A stretch of DNA of 64,000 nt from Earliella scabrosa (Eukaryota > Basidiomycota > Agaricomycetes > Polyporales > Polyporaceae): contig JABYQQ010000005.1 in the NCBI GenBank assembly GCA_022605405.1, positions 1,240,001 through 1,304,000 of the forward strand, in the 5' to 3' direction. Under the pieces are notes generated by a model, which was not told the origin of the DNA, made no database searches, and was given only the letters and a program-made list of their open reading frames with translations. Of this stretch, positions 33,224-43,463 are shown piece after piece. Each line of letters opens with the position of its first letter. The stretch's first letter is position 1. The translations under genes and the position numbers were made by a program.

Positions 33224-34627
33224 ATGTCTACCTTGCTCCTCTTTCCCCTCCTCGGATATCTCGCGTCAAGGGCCCCGGGGGTGGCATCCCAGGGTACGAA
33301 TGCTGTATGCGACTCCAGTTATGACTGGGTGGGTGCCTTGTCCGATTTCATTCGCGTTCCGACCTGAATGCTGTTGCGAAGATGAACAATTCCAACGGTC
33401 AGAGTCCATGCCTGATCGCCTCCTACCTCTTCACTCCTTGTGCTTCCCCTGCTGGTACGTATTATATGAACGTGCAGGTCATCCAAGCCTCACGCCCATC
33501 CGCAGCGTCCTGGGTCTATCCGCTGTCACCTGGGTACCATTACAACACCCCTCAGAATAACGCCGCCAGCGCCACCCCTTGTCGGTGCAATACTGTCCTC
33601 TTTTCAGTACTGGCGGCATGCGCGACTTGCCAAGGTCAAGAGGAATTTATCATACCGTGAGTGACGTTGCGATCGGAACGTATCTAGTTTGCCCAAGCTG
33701 TTCCCGGCCAGATGGAATGAGTACGCCGAGAATTGCTCCACTGTATTTGTGCAGAAGTGCGTTAATCAATCTAGCATTGAATGGTCACGTATAACTGACC
33801 TAGCACCTCACAAAGGTACCCCGCAGTCATCCCTGCTGGAACTGCCATCCCGGCGTGGGCATACCTCGACATCACTGTTTGTCCTTCCCATCACGTACTC
33901 GACACTTGCTGAGACCGCCTCAATTTGGCTAGGGTAATAACACATTCGACCCTGGGGCGGCCCGAGCAATTGCTGCTCAAAGTAAGATAAATTGCGCTCA
34001 ATGCAAACCCTCTTCTCAATGCCTTTAACAGACGTCCCGGAGTCGACCGCGTCCGTGAAACCTTCGTCAACTGGCAGCGAACTCACTGCCCCACCGGCTG
34101 AGACGAATGATGCTCCCCAGTCCGGTGGAGGCACATCGAAGTCCTCGGTCAATGTTGCCGCTATTGTTGGCGGAGTCGTCGGTGGGGTCGTCGGTGTCAT
34201 TGCCATTGGGTTGGCCGTGTTCTTCTTCCTCCGCTACCGGCGGAACAGAGAAGTCCACCAGCAGCCAACAGGACCCCTTGACCTGACTGCTGGGAGTGGA
34301 GGATACGCGCAATATCCCCTATACAATGAGTACCCTCAGTACGGGGAGAAGTCTCCCTCGCAGGAGGTTGCCCAGCCGTTGATGTCCAACCATAGCCCCA
34401 GGCTTTACGTGAGTCGCTCTACCAGGGTCATGGAGAATGTACGACTTACCTGTGATTCACAGGACCCGAACGATCCCAGCACCTTCCCCACTTCCGGCGG
34501 TGCTCTCGCAGAATCTGTAGGGGGGTCAGTACACCCGACAACGGATCCTTCACTTCACTCTAGCAGTCATGGGCGCCCTACCAGTGGTTACCAGAATCCG
34601 GCATATCGAGGTGCTCCTGAGCTGTAG
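33224..34627 (+). CDS. Single-pass membrane protein with Cys-rich ectodomain
   Basis: No named family recognised. The signal peptide is MSTLLLFPLLGYLASRAPGV at 33224. The ectodomain is Cys-containing (CDSSYDW, SPCLIASYLFTPCASP, CRCNTVLFSVLAACATCQGQ, WNEYAENCSTVF) and matches a common basidiomycete layout. A Ser/Thr/Gly-rich stalk (STASVKPSSTGSEL) precedes the membrane segment AAIVGGVVGGVVGVIAIGLA, which continues VFFFLRYRRNRE. The cytoplasmic tail is Pro/Tyr/Ser-rich with YPLYNEYPQYGEKSPS and ends YRGAPEL, stop 34627. About six introns. Overall layout is that of a type I surface receptor or wall sensor, but the ligand and function are unknown. Confidence 0.7.
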
Positions 34628-34963
34628 TTCCAAAGCGCTCTCTCATCAGTTAACGAATCTCGACGATATCATGTTACTCACCTGGACGACCATAACTGTT
34701 ACTTCGGCCCCTTTCTCTTGTAAATGTCATAAGCTACGAGTTACAGCGACATACATAACAAGGTCAATGGTCGTCGCCTCGACCTTGCACCGACTCATGA
34801 CGTGTACAATACTTCCTGACTATCAATCAACCTTGGCGATAGCACAGAGAGAGAGAGCAGTGAGGCTGGCGGATCCTTGCAGAATTGGCTATCCAAGAGG
34901 GATCTATAATATTGTCGTACACATGACAAGGGTGGGAGGATACAAGACGGGCCTATGCAGCTC
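34628..34963. other. Convergent intergenic region
   Basis: 336 bases between converging genes, A/T-richer than its surroundings, with a short GA run (gagagagagagc) near 34845-34858. No gene seen. Confidence 0.45.
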
Positions 34964-35663
34964 TCAGTTCCGGGCCTGAGCGCGTACTCGAGGGTCGCCG
35001 CGCTCGCTCCGTTTGCGGAGCTTCTCTTGTCTTTTGCTCACCGTCTCTTTCGCCGCAGACCCTTCGTCGGACTCTGCGGGGGCAGAGGCACCCCCACGCC
35101 CGAAGCCGAGCATAGGGGAAATAACCGAGGTCCACAACTTGAACACGGCATATAGCGGTATCTGCGCACGCGACACGCTTCTGAGTCGCATCCACGTCCA
35201 TGCTTTACAGGAGAGAATGGAGGGGAACTCACAACGAGGTACAACCACCACACCCACTCGCCAAACGCGCCGCTGCCAATCTGGCACGCCCAGGTGATGT
35301 ATACTACGTCGAAGCACCACTCGATGATTCCGGGTCGTGAGAGGTCTTCGCCGGCGGAGATGAGCGCGCCGGTCGTCGGGTCGCGGCGCGGTGAGCCAAT
35401 ACGCTCGAGGTAGCGCGAGAGGAAGATCGAGGGGACGAGCGAGAGGGCGTAGACCCAGAACGCGAACGCCGTCGGGCGGAGGGAGCTTCGTCGAAGGAGG
35501 ACGCGGAGGAAGAACGAGAGCCCACACGCAATCATCATCCCGAGGCGGAGGTTCTTGATCGTGTCCGCATTTTGTTGAGCTGTAGTCAGAGAGTATACTC
35601 GGTCATTGGCTGAGTCACAGGTCAAGAGGACGCACCGACACGTTTGGCGGAGGCGTTCGCCAT
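34964..35663 (-). CDS. SND2: Snd2/TMEM208 family ER-targeting membrane protein
   Basis: Part of the SRP-independent (SND) route that delivers membrane proteins to the ER. Exon 1 is short (MANASAKRV, start 35663) and joins AQQNADTIKNLRLGMMIACG, the conserved TMEM208 opening. Membrane helices follow: LRLGMMIACGLSFFLRVL, AFWVYALSLVPSIFLSRYL and a later segment with IIEWCFDVVYITWACQI. GEWVWWLYLV and IPLYAVFKLWTSVISPMLG are typical of the family. The C-terminus is basic and hydrophilic (KRQEKLRKRSERGD) with a stop at 34964-34966. Two introns near 35570-35640 and 35165-35235. Divergent from the Myb gene with 180 bases between starts. Confidence 0.88.
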
Positions 35664-35843
35664 GGTGGGCGGTGGAAGAAGCGGAGATGCCGCAGAAGTC
35701 GCGTGCACGTTCGCGTCATACGACGCGCGACTGTAGGCTCGAGCGCTTCTGCAGCTCTTGACATCTCTGCGACTTCCACCTCCACCACCACCACCACTAT
35801 GAGATGCCGCTCGCCTCGTTGCGACTAACATAAGTCCGACATA
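35664..35843. promoter_or_regulatory. Shared promoter region, SND2 and Myb gene
   Basis: 180 bases between divergent starts. It includes a run of nine purine-pyrimidine triplets (cctccaccaccaccaccac) near 35782-35802. No TATA box was seen. Assignment rests on geometry alone. Confidence 0.4.
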
Positions 35844-38386
35844 ATGAGTGCAACGACGCATAGAAATCCAAGAGATTTGGTGCAGCCAGCTGTACAGGCG
35901 AACAAGGAGCACCAGTATGCGCTCAAGGTGTATACAGAACGCTTGGAGGCGGAGTTGGAGCATCTGGACAAACTGCTTGTAGGTAGATTGTCTTGACTGT
36001 ATTTAGGAGCAAGCTAATCTGGTTTGCGACTGCTAGGCTGCTACGGAGGTTTCGGACAATGAAGATGAGGACATGGTTGTCTCGAAGACCGGCGGGAGCA
36101 TTGTCGTTCCAGGCGCAGGGAAGCCCCAAGAACCTATCCCCACAGACGAACTAACGTGCGAGGTGCGAGGAGCTCCAGGCGTAAAGCGCTGTCAGACTAA
36201 ACGCTTTGCAGGACTCTCCCTTCTATCACGATGCCATGAGAAGGCAAGCATATGAAGAATGGATCGTATCCCATCCTAGTGAGTATGTAGCATTGACATT
36301 ACATGCCATGGGTATGCTCATCATCCGACGTTAGTGAAGGCACAGGAGCTCGATGCGTTAGCGGATGCGGTGCGCTCAGAGAACTACCGTCTTCATGCCC
36401 TTACAGCGCAATCTCGGTCTGTTCGTCTTACTGTACGGCAAATTCAATGCTGACGTGAGGGCAGTAGAGGATTACAGACATTTGTCGGCACAAGTCATCA
36501 ATCCCCGCCTGATTTCAGCTGCAACTCCGATAGCTTCGATTGGGAACGTGTTGCCCAAAAGGTATGCCCACTGGTGACAAGCTTCAATTCGTCTTCCCAG
36601 ACCCTGGGGCTAACACATGGCTATAGGTGTCCTCCGCGAGCTCGACCGTGCAGCGGACAGCCAAAGAATGTGAGATTCGCTGGTTAGGCGAGCGCCACCC
36701 GCGATTCAATCATGCTCAATGGACGCAGTCAGAGGTCGACAGACTGAAGCAGCTCGTCGGCTTCGCCGAAGAAGGCCAAGTTGACTGGGTGGAGATTGCC
36801 CGAAAGCTCGGAGTGAGATTTATTTGGTTTCAATCACTGCTGTATACAGTGCTCACGGGCATCGCAGACTGGACGCACCCCCGTTGACTGTATGCGCCAT
36901 GCTATCACGAGAAAGACACATACATGGACGGCAGAGGCTGACGTGCGACTGATGGAACTGGTTGATGTATATGGGACGGAGAACTGGGGGATAGGTATGG
37001 GCTGGTTGGCTACGCCTGAAATTCATGCGGACTAACATGCTCATACCACCACAGTTGCCAGGCTGGTCTCGGAAGACGCTACCGCGGCACAGTGTCAGAA
37101 TCGCTACACCCGTACGCTCGACCCCAGCCTCAGGAGGGGTCCTTGGATGCCAGAGGAAGACGAGCAGTTGCGCCGCGCAGTCGACGTGCTTGGACACGCA
37201 TGGGTCGACGTAGCGCAATACGTCGTTGGCCGCAATAGCGAGCAATGTCGCGATAGGTGGCAAGACTACCTGAACCCATCTGTTGCGAAGGGCCGTTGGA
37301 CAGAAGAGCAAGATAACGCTCTGCTAAAAGTGGTCGAGCAGGTCGGCGAGGGTAAGTGGAAGGAGGTTACCAAGATGCTGAACATTGGTCGTACCGACAA
37401 CATGGTTTGTCATTAGCCGCTATCATATCACAGCATGTTGTAACCTTCGTTCACAGTGCCGTGCGCGATATGCATTCCTCAAAAAACTAGATTCCACCTC
37501 CGGCTCCCCAACGCCAGAAGACCGTGCCCTTAGTCGCGAGGCTTCGGCTCCAGCCCCGCAGAAGGTTGTGCGCGCGCCGGTGCATCGCCCCACTCCTGTT
37601 GCCACCACGGACAACGGCATGCAAATCCTCATCCTCCATCCGGAATCTTACCGACCCCTTTCCACGACGACTCCCGCTTCAGCGGCAAGTTCCTCTTCTA
37701 CGACCCCAGCTCCGACCCCAGCTCCAGTCGCTGCGCCTTCATCCTCGGCTCCGAAACCGAAACCGAAGCCGAAACCTCGTCGGAAGAAGAACGACGCTCT
37801 TGAAGAAGCCGGTCACTCGCCGCCAGTAACATCAGAAGGAGGTAGCATCATGGCAAACACAGTGCAACCGGAGAAGACACCAGAAGCCCCTGCGACGCCT
37901 GCTGGCTTTGAACCGAAGTCGACCGACTCCGAGTTAGTGTCAGAGAGAGCGGGCTCTGCGGAAGGCGAGCCTCCAAACAAGCGTCGCAGAACGACCGCTC
38001 CTGCAAGTTTGGTCGCATCCGGAGTCGGAGAGACTGCCCGATCTCTTGCTACTCTTGATGACACGCCGAATCAGGACCAGGACTCTTCAATAGACGCGGC
38101 CCCGTCGGGTACGAGGGCGAACGAGGAGGCGCATGGCTCCGAACCGCCTGTGACCGACCTACCGGACGATGGAGATGCAACAGAACCAGAACCACCCAGA
38201 GGGCAGAGAGGACGCGGGCGAGGAAGGGGTAGGGGTCGGGGTCGAGGCAAGGGACGGATGCGAGGGCAGCAACTGCATCACGACGATACTGCCTCGGACC
38301 AAACGCCCATTGCGCCGTCCGTAGTCCCCATTCCAACAAGACGACAACCACCTCGCGCCGCGAACAAGTCATTGCGCCCGTCTTGA
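35844..38386 (+). CDS. Multi-repeat Myb protein, SNAPC4-like
   Basis: Nuclear DNA-binding protein with four to five Myb/SANT repeats, resembling SNAPC4 (SNAP190), the snRNA-promoter factor. The start MSATTHRNPRDLVQPAVQAN at 35844 runs into a coiled coil LKVYTERLEAELEHLDKLL. After several small exons comes FDWERVAQK with KECEIRWLGERHP, then repeats QWTQSEVDRLKQLV, HTWTAEADVRLMELVDVYG with TAAQCQNRY, RGPWMPEEDEQLRRAVDVLG with SEQCRDRWQDYLNP, and KGRWTEEQDNALLKVVEQVG with CRARY. The C-terminal half is disordered (Pro/Lys/Ala) and ends in an Arg-Gly array GRGRGRGRGRGRGKGRMRG near 38205-38265, then stop 38386. At least eight introns. Bas1-like Myb factors are the alternative. Confidence 0.8.
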
Positions 38387-38487
38387 AGGCGCATTCGAGC
38401 TATACGAACACAGTACATTACATAGCAGATATTATTGGTTGGCCAATCTCGCCCGGAGTCGCCGCTACACTAACACGCCCAGGTATT

Positions 38488-39479
38488 TCAACAGAGTTTC
38501 CAACGCTTGCGTGGGTGGGTGGTCGCTTCCCAATTGACCGTCGCTCCCAATAGTTCCGCGTCTTCTGTCGTACTGTCCTCTGTAGCGGTCAAGAGGTTCT
38601 TCAACGACTCTTGAACCAGGGCTGCATTTTCGAGTTTCTTCTCCAAGGACGGCAACGCCGCCTTCTTCTGAGGAGAGATCTGTACGTGGACGAGTAATGG
38701 GTACATCAAGAAGCGCGACATGAAGCATGACCACCCACTGGAGTCCTGAGATAGGTATGTTTCGGTGGTAGAGCCGGTACATAGTGGGGAAGGGGGCGAA
38801 GCGTCATAGGGATAGTTGGTGGTACACCCTCGTCATCCGAGCTCAGCAGTTCGGGCGACGGTGAACGGGGAGGGGGAGGTTGAAGAGTGAGAGATGCTTG
38901 TCCACCTGGTGAACAGCACTGTTAGTGGGTTGGTAAAGGAGACGACGGATGACGCGCCTCGCTTCCGCTTGCGTGACTTCTTGCTTAGACGGTATACTTC
39001 ACTCGCCTCAAGATTATAGTCATCCGCGGCAGACAACACGTCCGTGACAACTGGCTTCGCGCGATTTGCAAGATTCGCATACTCATGCGCGCGTTCGTAG
39101 AGTTGCTCAACGACTGATTGCTTGTTAGGGATCCAGCCGCATCTTGGCACGAATGGCGGTACGTACAAGCAACGACTTCCAACTCCAGTCGCCTAATCGC
39201 TCCTGACTCCGCAGACTCAAATCCTGCATCGCGCATTTCGGATGAGATCAACCGCTGAAGTGCATGTGAGGCTAGCTGAGCCGAGACACCAGGAATTTCA
39301 GGTGCAGCAGGAGGGCCTCCTTGGGGATGGGTCAATGCCACGCCCGTGTCGAACGTGTAGCCTGGCGCGCCTGGACGCTGTGCATAGCCAGCATAGTAGT
39401 TTGTGGTGTATGCATATGGCACTGTCTGATAGGACTGGTAGCCCTGAGTCTGAGTATGGGGCGGATAGTGGTGGGCCAT
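38488..39479 (-). CDS. TAF8: TFIID subunit 8 (TAF8), histone-fold protein
   Basis: TAF8 pairs with TAF10 in TFIID. The start MAHHYPPHTQTQGYQSY at 39479 begins a Tyr/Pro-rich leader. The histone fold spans ALQRLISSEMRDAGFESAES and IRRLELEVVA, joined over an intron to VEQLYERAHEYANLANR and AADDYNLEASEVYRL. The TAF8 C-terminal signature LPPKHTYLRTP is present (minus strand near 38738-38770), following PTIPMTLRPLPHYVPA, and splices onto ISPQKKAALPSLEKKLENAA. The protein ends PRKRWKLC at 38488. Three or four introns. Divergent from riboflavin kinase. Confidence 0.88.
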
Positions 39480-39674
39480 GACGGTGGCGGAGCAAGAGTA
39501 TGGGCGCCTGGAATCCCGACACTTGCCCTCGATGGTTCCGGTAATCACGGCACCGACTCAGATGCTGAGGCAGCAGTGCACTCACGGCGGTCCTCATCTC
39601 CCTCGCTCTTATTTAAACTCGCGATACCTTGCGGATCTGTCTCTTTAACTCGCATTCTTGTCTTCTGTTAGCTT
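39480..39674. promoter_or_regulatory. Shared promoter region, TAF8 and riboflavin kinase
   Basis: 195 bases between divergent starts, with a pyrimidine-rich right half (tctccctcgctcttattt) leading to the FMN1 start. No clear TATA box. Confidence 0.4.
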
Positions 39675-40441
39675 ATGACCACCATGGGACTAGAAGAGAG
39701 ACCTGCCGTGCTCGCGGGCACTGACTCTTACCGCGCTAGTCGACCGGAGATCGTTGGACCAGAGGTGCCTCAGAAGCCATTCCCTATCCTGCTCTCGGGA
39801 GCAGTCCAGCGCGGATTTGGACGAGGAGGAAAGGATCTAGGCTGCCCTACAGGTACGTGTGCCATTCTACTCCTAGAACGCCCCAGACTGAGCTCGATTT
39901 ATCTAGCTAATTTGCCGGACGAGAGCATAACGCCGATGAGCTCTGTCACACAGACGGGGGTGTACTATGGCTACGCACAAGTGTCCGCAGATAAGGATGG
40001 AAAGACCGTGCTTGCTGCAGATGACGGGGAGGTACATCCGATGGTCATGAGTTTGGGGTGGAACCCGTTTTACAAGAACGAGCGCATGTCCGCGGTGAGT
40101 TCCCTCAATCACTACCCCACCTCGTAACATGTCATCTGACATTGGCTTACCGGCAAATAGGAGATACATATCATGCACGATTTCACAAACGACTTCTATG
40201 GCCATTATATGAAGGTCATGGTGCTAGGTTATATTCGTCCTGAACTAGACTATGTCTCGCGTGGTGCGTTCGATTTGCGCTGGCTGGCGGAGATCGTTGT
40301 TGACTTGGGTACACAGAGGCTCTCATAGAGGATATCGATACAGACAAGCGCGTCGCGTTGAAATCGTTGGACAGAGCAGGGTACAAGAGGTTTCAATCGG
40401 ACCCATTCTTCGACGGCACTGGCAGCCAACCTAGACTGTAA
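39675..40441 (+). CDS. FMN1: Riboflavin kinase
   Basis: Phosphorylates riboflavin to FMN. The start MTTMGLEERPAVLAGTDSYR at 39675 is followed by PFPILLSGAVQRGFGRGGKD and LGCPT, spliced to ANLPDESI to restore the flavokinase motif GCPTANLP. TGVYYGYAQV, PMVMSLGWNPFYKNE (conserved MSxGxNP) and, after another intron, EIHIMHDFTNDFYGHYMKVM with VLGYIRPE are all family blocks. The last exon has LIEDIDTDKRVALKSLD and ends SQPRL, stop 40439-40441. About 200 residues and three introns, complete by length and motif content. Confidence 0.93.
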
Positions 40442-41806
40442 CGCTAGCATCGAGATAGAATGTGTTGTATCATACCGTTTACACATACGACTGTAGTGTA
40501 GTAGAGCAATGTCCCTTGTGCCTAGTGTTGCCGCAAGTTGTAAGCCAACTTGCAGCTTACTTGCCCCGACTTGTTCTCACGGCCGACTCATCAGAGCTTG
40601 CTGATATGCGAGCAGCTTGCAAGTTGGTTCCCACGTCGTTGATTGGCCAGATCACCAACCCGCCCGAAAGAGGTCTCAGCGACCTCGCTTGCTCCTCATG
40701 ACTATACTCAACGCTATCGCTACGAAAACCAGAGCTACACCTTCTCTCCACATCGTTAGCACGTCCTGCCGCTCTCCAGGCATGTATCCGTCCTCAGATG
40801 AATCTCAATAACTGCTCACAGCCTGTTTTGCCAGGCGCCTGCTCGGTTCTGTCGCCTGAATCGCCTCCATGATCGTCTCATCCTTCCAGCCCCACATCCC
40901 GCCCCTGCCCGCCATATCTCGGCGCCGTCACGCTTCGCCTTTTGGCTAACAACGAACGGCACGATTGTAGTATAATGATTCAAGGAATACATGATTTATT
41001 TCACTCATATATGCCATGCTGCAGCACATTGAGTACGCAGAGTCGAGTGTCGGCTTCGTTCTGCTCCTGTCCTCATCCGGAGATATGTCGCTGTTCGAAT
41101 TCACGATTCTTTTACCGACTTCCACCCCCGACAGCGTCCAGTATACTGACAGCCATGGCTACGACTTCACCCAGGTGTATTACTAGTATCAAGATCAGCC
41201 TCCCTTCGACATGGAGTCCTATGCATAACACAGCTCCGGGGCCCAGTTCCGGGCCCATAACACCTATACCTGCATGGTCTGCCTTTCAGACATGACCGGT
41301 ACGCCTCACAGTTTCTCGATCGCACCTTGGTGCGTACCGGTTCCTTTGGAAGTCCACTTAACATGACGCAGTCGGCGTCTCGAAGACTTGCTGCGAAGTC
41401 AATAGCGTATATCTGAGTAGCTACATTCTATTAATACTACAAGTACAGACTCTTATTGTGTCCTGTTCTGCTCGCATTCCCCAACCCACCACGAGAGTCG
41501 GTGTAGAGAAGGCAGGCGCTGGGCCGGCACAAGCTGACTTGCGCGTCTAACTTGTCGGAGCTTGGACGACAAGCCCATCACAAGCTGACCAGCTTGCAAC
41601 GTAAGGCCTTGCATTGCGGCAACACTACAAGTTGTGCCCCATGTGCATGAGTCGAGGAACACTTGAGTTCGGCTCTGTCGACCATGCCCGGGCCGGACAT
41701 ATCGGGCACTGCCGAACTAACTTCCCACGGAGCCACGACGCGTCTACGAGCGCTCCAAAGAGGTGCCCCAACTCACCAAAGCACTCCCACAAAGGTCAAC
41801 ACTATC
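40442..41806. other. Intergenic stretch between FMN1 and CWC21
   Basis: 1.37 kb without a supported gene, one of the two largest gaps in the window. It contains a 14-base inverted repeat 1.1 kb apart with repeated short motifs beside each arm, listed as a separate repeat feature. Open frames inside carry no domain. Confidence 0.5.
40523..41627. repeat. Region bounded by inverted repeats, possible degenerate non-autonomous DNA transposon
   Basis: TAGTGTTGCCGCAA at 40523-40536 recurs exactly on the opposite strand at 41614-41627. Beside the left arm, CCAACTTGCA (40545-40554) is matched inverted by TGCAAGTTGG (40618-40627). Beside the right arm, ACAAGCTGAC occurs twice (starting near 41528 and 41580), and several AGCTTGC/AAGCTG variants cluster at both ends. 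Terminal plus subterminal repeats of this sort are what a worn MITE or non-autonomous element would leave. No transposase frame and no clear target-site duplication were seen, so chance or a structural RNA cannot be excluded. Confidence 0.35.
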
Positions 41807-43103
41807 ATGTACAACGGTATAGGTCTTACGACTCCTCGCGGAAGGTCTGCTCTACTTTCAGCTCTGGCAACGTCTGAAGACCTGACATGATATGACAGTG
41901 GCACGAACGGATACGTGGTGCGCAACTTGTCCGCCGTGCGCAGCCACCAGAGCGTGCAGGACCGTGCTAGCGCATGGGATGCAGCCCCGCCGAAACACAG
42001 AGAACCAGATGCTGAGATCCTGGAGCACGAGAGAAAGCGCAAGGTCGAGGTGAAATGTCTCGAATTGCAGCTGAAATTGGAGGAGGACGGGTATGTTCAC
42101 TTTGCTTCTTCCTGACGTGATCGTTCCAACCGACCTGTCTGTCAGTTTGGATGAAGAAAAGATCGAAGAGCAGGTCAGCGCACTACGGACGAAGCTCCTG
42201 GCAGAAGCTAGCGCACTGGTACAAAACGCAAAAGCCCTCAAGCCCTCCGACACGCATGGTATCGCGGCCGCGAAGAAGGACGAGCTCAACAAGATGGCTC
42301 GAGCCCTGGGCACTCGCAGAGACTACAACGAAGGGGACGCTTTTGATAGGGAAAAGCAGGAGGAGTTGCGGATGCGCAGGATAGCGGAGAGGGAGGAGAG
42401 GGAACGTCAAAAGGAAGAGGAGCGGGCGAAGATGCTGGCACAGAAAGAACGATGGGAAGCAGAGCGCAAGGAGAAGGAGCGCTTGCGGAGGCGCGAGGAG
42501 GACAGGAGGCGGAAGGAGCGGGAGGAGGAGTTCAAGCGCAGGGACAGAATGCCGCCTCCCCCGGTTCCCTCTTCTCGTGGTGGAAGGGACTACGACCGAC
42601 GCAGCCGGAGCCGGAGCCCAGTCCGTCGCGCTGCTTCTCCGGGCGACGACCGTGACTATCGCCGTCGCCGCCGCTCTCCATCGCCCGCCCGACGCCGTCC
42701 TGCTTCTCGTTCACCCTCCTCTCCTCCCGCCCGCGTCAGGCGCCGTTTCGAATCGCGTTCGCCTTCTCGTTCTCGATCGCCTCCCCCGCGCTATCGTCGT
42801 TCCGGTTCCGTCGAGCCGCCTTCACGAGGACAGACCGGCTTGAGGCGGTCGCCTTCGCCGTACGCTCCAAAATCCCCGCCACGCGCAGGCAGAGGTCGTC
42901 GGTCGCCCTCAAGGTCCGTGTCCCGTTCGAGGTCGCCTGTACGGCGTGATCGCTCGCCGAATGACAGGGGCAGGGAGAATACGCGATCCCCGTCTCCTCC
43001 GGCGCCCGGAGAACGAGGTCCTCGCCGTCGTGGACGATCACGTTCGTCTTCGAGTGACTCTTCCATGTCTGTGAGCTCCGGCTCCAGTCGGAGCAGGGAC
43101 TGA
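41807..43103 (+). CDS. CWC21: Pre-mRNA splicing factor Cwc21 (cwf21 domain, SRm300-like)
   Basis: Spliceosome component next to Prp8 in the catalytic core. The start MYNGIGLTTPRG at 41807 splices to SGTNGYVVRNLSAVR, the invariant opening of Cwc21/SRRM2. The cwf21 helix pair is PDAEILEHERKRKVEVKCLE and LDEEKIEEQVSALRTKLLAE after a second intron. The rest is a charged helix (ERERQKEEERAKMLAQ), then an RS-rich tail with many RSRSPV/RSPSP units, ending SSGSSRSRD at 43103. Yeast Cwc21 is only about 135 residues; the RS tail makes this form resemble metazoan SRm300. Two introns. Confidence 0.92.
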
Positions 43104-43463
43104 GCGCTGTGCACTGGCATCGCGCTCGTGCTTCCTCGAAACATGTCGCTCTTGTCCGGCGTTGTATGTACGATTAATTTGATGTTGAGCCTGTCTCGCC
43201 ATTGGTCATGTATCCGGTCTTGTTCTGACTTGTATTCCCGTACGCGATCGAGCAACCAGTGAGGAGATTATTCCGACCGCATCTTATCAGATTAGATATC
43301 TCGTGTAAACGGGCGCATCGTCCGGACCCTTACCGCCGGAGACCATTTATTTCATCCAGCCAACCAGCCATGACTCGCGACCTCATACACGGAGCGCTCC
43401 CTCACCCTCATAGTTGGCCTTTCTTCAACTTGACCTTCGTGCCAGCACACCGCCCTCTGCGCC
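43104..43463. other. Intergenic region upstream of ARG8
   Basis: 360 bases with no gene recognised; it holds the CWC21 3' end and the ARG8 promoter. Nothing distinctive was seen. Confidence 0.4.

Noticed and set aside
34845..34858. Short GA repeat
   Set aside because: Too short to call a microsatellite of note; chance occurrence in an A/T-rich 3' region.
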